A DNA stretch of 64,000 nucleotides, taken from CAVVKW01 sp963749035 (GTDB lineage: Bacteria; Verrucomicrobiota; Verrucomicrobiia; Chthoniobacterales; JAATET01). Within the stretch, counting starts at the first letter, position 1. Each line of letters begins with the position of its first letter. Below the pieces are notes generated by a model. That model was not told the origin of the DNA. It worked only from the letters and a program-made list of their open reading frames with translations, and ran no database searches. The DNA is taken from assembly GCA_963749035.1 (NCBI GenBank), contig CAVVKW010000004.1, forward strand, positions 806,001 through 870,000. The letters run 5' to 3'. A program made the position numbers and the translations under genes. Shown piece after piece: positions 61,106 through 64,000 of the stretch.

Positions 61106-62253
61106 AAATCGCCCTTATAACGCCCGGCATCACCCCCTACGTCATGGGAGGAATGCAGCGGCATTCGTTCAACCTAGCCCGACACCTCGCCCAACTTGGG
61201 GTGCAGATCGATCTCTATCACACGGACTTTAGTGATGCGAAGGGCATCGACGACCTAGAGGGAATGAGTGATGGCGAGCGAAAAAATATCACGAGCATAG
61301 CACTGCCGTGGCCGCAAGGAGACCGACTTCCAGGTCACTATATCCGCAAATTGAAGAGGTTTTCGAAAAACGTTCACCGGCGCTACCGAGGGCGACCGAC
61401 AGTCGATTTCATCATCGCCAAGAGTCTCACCGCTTGGGATTTTGTGGAATGCAAGCGCAGGGGCGAGAAATTGCCGCCCATCGGCGTGAATTTTCATGGC
61501 TTCGAAATGTACCAGCCGCCTGCGAGCTTTCGCTCACGTCTGGAAGGCCATCTGATGCGCCCCGCTTTTCACCATCACATCAACCATGCGGATTACGTTT
61601 TCTCCTATGGTGGCCGGATCACCGAACTCATCCGTGACAAGCTGAAAATTCCGGACACGCGAATTCTTGAAATTCCGGGCGGGATTGGTGAAGAATGGCT
61701 TGTTGACGAACCGAGTCCGATTAGCTCTCCCAGGCGGTTCATTTTCTTGGGACGCTACGAGCGGCGGAAGGGAATTGAGGAGCTTCATCAGGCTCTAAGA
61801 AAGAACCCTTCCTGGGCGGGAAAGGCAGAGTTCCGTTTAATTGGCCCGATTCCTGAAGAGAAACGTCTGCGGCTTTCTCATGTGAGCTACTCTGGACCGA
61901 TTCGCGACTCGGCTGAGCTACGGGAGGAGCTGCATCGGGGTGATGTGCTGATTTGCCCCTCCCACTCAGAAGGAATGCCGAACTCAATTCTGGAAGCAAT
62001 GGCCTGTGGTCTCGCGGTAATTGCAACGGATGTTGGGGCGGTCGCAGCGATTGTGAATCCAGAGAATGGAATTCTTCTCAACAAGCCGACGGGTGTTGCC
62101 ATCGCAGATGCGATCACGGAGATGATAGATGCTCCTCAAGTTCGCTTGCGAGATCTGAAGACCGAGTCCTTGAAGAAGGCCGCCCACTTCGGATGGGAAA
62201 AAATTTCAACCTCCTCACTCGAACTCATCCGGCAGGCGCAATCCCGTCATTAA
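61102..62253 (+). CDS. glycosyltransferase family 4
   Basis: A 383-residue GT-B enzyme. ITPYVMGGMQRHSFNLARHLAQLGVQID is the typical GT4 opening. FIFLGRYERRKGIEELHQAL and CPSHSEGMPNSILEAMACGLAVIATDVGAV give the donor-binding lobe. The composition rises toward the higher GC of the rest of the window. It is probably co-transcribed with the gene before it (ATGA-type overlap). Confidence 0.93.
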   Translation: MKIALITPGITPYVMGGMQRHSFNLARHLAQLGVQIDLYHTDFSDAKGIDDLEGMSDGERKNITSIALPWPQGDRLPGHYIRKLKRFSKNVHRRYRGRPTVDFIIAKSLTAWDFVECKRRGEKLPPIGVNFHGFEMYQPPASFRSRLEGHLMRPAFHHHINHADYVFSYGGRITELIRDKLKIPDTRILEIPGGIGEEWLVDEPSPISSPRRFIFLGRYERRKGIEELHQALRKNPSWAGKAEFRLIGPIPEEKRLRLSHVSYSGPIRDSAELREELHRGDVLICPSHSEGMPNSILEAMACGLAVIATDVGAVAAIVNPENGILLNKPTGVAIADAITEMIDAPQVRLRDLKTESLKKAAHFGWEKISTSSLELIRQAQSRH

Positions 62254-62257
62254 CTTC

Positions 62258-63334
62258 ATGCGGCTGACTCTTCTCCACACCCGCCTCTCAGGCTATCTGG
62301 CCGCTTGCCTGCGCGAGTTCAAGGCGGGGACCGGCGCGGAGTTGTTGATTTACTGCTGGCCAAACCAGCCGGATGCGCCGTTCGATGCGGGGATGTTCGC
62401 GGATCTCGGCGAGATCCGAAATCGCCGTGAGCATACCGATGCGGAGATCGAGGCGGCGGTCCGTGCCTTCCAACCGGACGCGATCCTGACGAGCGGCTGG
62501 GCCGACAAGGGCTATGTGAAAATCTGTAAACAGATGCGGAAACATGGCGTCCCCGTGATCGCCGGCTGCGACACCCAGTGGAAAGGTAGCCTGCGGCAGC
62601 ACGTGGCCTCGTGGGTTGCGCCGTGGCACCTGCACAAGGCCATCAAAATACTCTGGGTAACAGGCGAACGTCAGGCGACGTTGGCGAGGGCGCTGGGTTA
62701 CGATGGAGCCTGTCTGTGGGACGGCTACTATGCATGTGACTGGGAACGCTTCGCGCTCCCTCTAACTTCTGCCCCCTGTTCTCTGACTCCTGCCCCCTCC
62801 TTCCTCTACGTCGGGCGGTATGTTCCTGAGAAGGGAATCGAAGCCTTGGCCGAGGCGTATCAAATGTATCAACAGCAGGTCGAGAAACCGTGGCCGTTGG
62901 TGTGCGCCGGCGCGGGTCCACTGAAAGACATGCTCGTTGGAGTCGGGGCGGACGATCGAGGCTTTGTGCAACCCGGCGATTTGCCCGATCTAATGCGATC
63001 CGCCTCTGCCTTCGTGCTTCCAAGCCGCTTTGAGCCTTGGGGGGTGGTGGTGCAGGAGGCGGCTGCCAGCGGACTACCGTTGATTCTGTCCGATGCCTGC
63101 GGCGCGGGCGTCCATTTGCTGCGGGACCAGTTCAATGGGTTCCAATTTCCGGCGAAAGACTCGGTGGCCTTGGCAGAACGGATGGTAAAGATGAGTGCAA
63201 TGGGGGATGACGAGCGGCGGATGTGGGCTCAGAACAGTTTTGCGTTGTCGAGACAATACACGCCGGAACGCTGGGCGACGACCTTGGCCACTGGCCTGAA
63301 GCGCTATCGAACGGTGACGGGGCGACCGGAGTAG
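62258..63334 (+). CDS. glycosyltransferase family 4 with in-frame repeat insert
   Basis: A 358-residue GT-B enzyme. ILTSGWADKGYVKICKQMRKHGVPVIAGCDTQW lies in the N-lobe. FLYVGRYVPEKGIEALAEAYQ and VLPSRFEPWGVVVQEAAASGLPLILSDACG form the donor lobe. Between the lobes the codons for TSAPCSLTPAPS come from a stretch (ACTTCTGCCCCCTGTTCTCT, then GACTCCTGCCCCCT) that has the look of the dispersed low-complexity repeats. It keeps the frame and falls in a linker, so activity is probably kept. Confidence 0.92.
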   Translation: MRLTLLHTRLSGYLAACLREFKAGTGAELLIYCWPNQPDAPFDAGMFADLGEIRNRREHTDAEIEAAVRAFQPDAILTSGWADKGYVKICKQMRKHGVPVIAGCDTQWKGSLRQHVASWVAPWHLHKAIKILWVTGERQATLARALGYDGACLWDGYYACDWERFALPLTSAPCSLTPAPSFLYVGRYVPEKGIEALAEAYQMYQQQVEKPWPLVCAGAGPLKDMLVGVGADDRGFVQPGDLPDLMRSASAFVLPSRFEPWGVVVQEAAASGLPLILSDACGAGVHLLRDQFNGFQFPAKDSVALAERMVKMSAMGDDERRMWAQNSFALSRQYTPERWATTLATGLKRYRTVTGRPE

Positions 63335-63404
63335 TACAGAGGTTTTCCTCCTCTGTTCCCACCACTGACACCGATACCATCTCGACCATCCAAAACCCCT
63401 ATCC

Positions 63405-64000
63405 ATGCACTTCCTTTGGTCATACTTCCCTGTCTTTTACATCTTGCCATTCCTGATCGCGACTTCTCGGTTTGAGCAATTTTCGGGTCCGAGCGAATTA
63501 CTTCGCTGGATTGTTCTCGCGGGGGGGTGCGCCATTGGGTTTTCAGTAGGTCTAAAGCGGGCGGGAATGCGGCCGGGACGGCTGACCTTGGCCGATTGGA
63601 TGATGGGAGCGTTCCTCATCTTCTTCTTGGCCTCCTATTCTTGGTCAATTGACCCGACCTACACCCTCCTGCGCTCATTCAGCCTCGTGCTTCTCTACGG
63701 GTGCTCCATGTGGACACTCTGGAGCTACGCGGACGAGTTTTCCGAAGAGCGTTTACTCGATCTGTTCATCTGGACGATCGGCGCGGCGATGACCATCAAT
63801 CTCGTCGTCGGAGCGATCCTCATTCCAGAGGAACTCCTCGCCGGGCGCTTCCAGGGACTTCTCTACAATCCCAACAACGTTGGACTCGTCACCGGGATCA
63901 CGATCCCACTTGCCGTCGGTCGCTGGATTCAGACCCAGAGAATGGTCGAAGTCGGAGTCGTTGTTGCCCTAGCGGCTAATCTCGCCGTCTGCGGAACGCG
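63405..64000 (+). CDS. O-antigen ligase/polymerase family protein, runs off the window
   Basis: An open frame of 198 codons without stop, starting MHFLWSYFPVFYILPFLI. It shows at least five hydrophobic segments. LASYSWSIDPTYTLLRSFSLVLLYG and GRFQGLLYNPNNVGLVTGITIPLAVG are characteristic of the O-antigen ligase/Wzy superfamily (S-x-D-P and N-P-N-x-x-G). It should polymerise or ligate the glycan made by this cluster. The 3' part, with the large periplasmic loop, is outside the window. Confidence 0.87.
   Translation, partial: MHFLWSYFPVFYILPFLIATSRFEQFSGPSELLRWIVLAGGCAIGFSVGLKRAGMRPGRLTLADWMMGAFLIFFLASYSWSIDPTYTLLRSFSLVLLYGCSMWTLWSYADEFSEERLLDLFIWTIGAAMTINLVVGAILIPEELLAGRFQGLLYNPNNVGLVTGITIPLAVGRWIQTQRMVEVGVVVALAANLAVCGT

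Overview
The window reads as one contig of a GC-rich, Gram-negative bacterium. It is probably from the Verrucomicrobiota (Opitutae-like) or a close PVC relative. The evidence is two PEP-CTERM proteins with a matching exosortase, a protein with autotransporter-type beta-strand repeats, a GbsR-like regulator in an exopolysaccharide locus, LolC/MacB-type permeases, several lipoboxes, and start codons mostly without clear Shine-Dalgarno sequences. The assignment is inferred from gene content only.

Layout. (1) 0.3-3.0 kb: a DEAD-box RNA helicase split by a complete 1464-bp insertion sequence with a 16-bp target duplication. (2) 3.1-9.0 kb: lipoprotein amidase, TPR protein, asparagine synthase and cardiolipin synthase. 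(3) 9.2-20.8 kb: a compact co-directional cassette made of a seven-domain, highly reducing iterative-type polyketide synthase, a stand-alone condensation-fold acyltransferase, a fatty-acid-desaturase-like enzyme, and a LolD/MacB-type ABC ATPase with its permease. It looks like a dedicated pathway that makes and exports a methyl-branched polyketide lipid; this is the most interesting system in the window. (4) 20.9-25.3 kb, minus strand: LolC/E-like permease, small lipoprotein, tRNA-Val(UAC), and an O-antigen-ligase/TPR fusion. (5) 25.4-37.9 kb: an exopolysaccharide and PEP-CTERM locus with two PEP-CTERM proteins, an outer-membrane barrel, Wza-like and Wzc-like proteins, an exosortase with an EpsI-like tail, a TPR protein and a regulator. 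A 17-nt palindromic motif and a roughly 95-nt palindromic repeat recur in its gaps. (6) 38.4-47.5 kb: a dense island of about nine toxin-antitoxin modules (PIN types, DUF433/DUF5615, MNT/HEPN). They are separated by related low-complexity repeats, several toxins have decayed, and one IS3 element is present. (7) 47.6-64 kb: an O-antigen/capsule cluster. It starts with a CDP-3,6-dideoxyhexose pathway and continues with a flippase, glycosyltransferases, a sulfotransferase hit at its 3' end by an ISL3 element, an acyltransferase, and the start of an O-antigen ligase/polymerase that runs off the window. The part from about 51.4 to 61 kb is visibly AT-richer than the rest and carries truncated gene copies, consistent with transfer and shuffling.

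Together the window is dominated by cell-surface chemistry: a polyketide lipid, an exosortase-linked exopolysaccharide and an O-antigen. The TA island and three different IS elements mark it as a region of frequent rearrangement.
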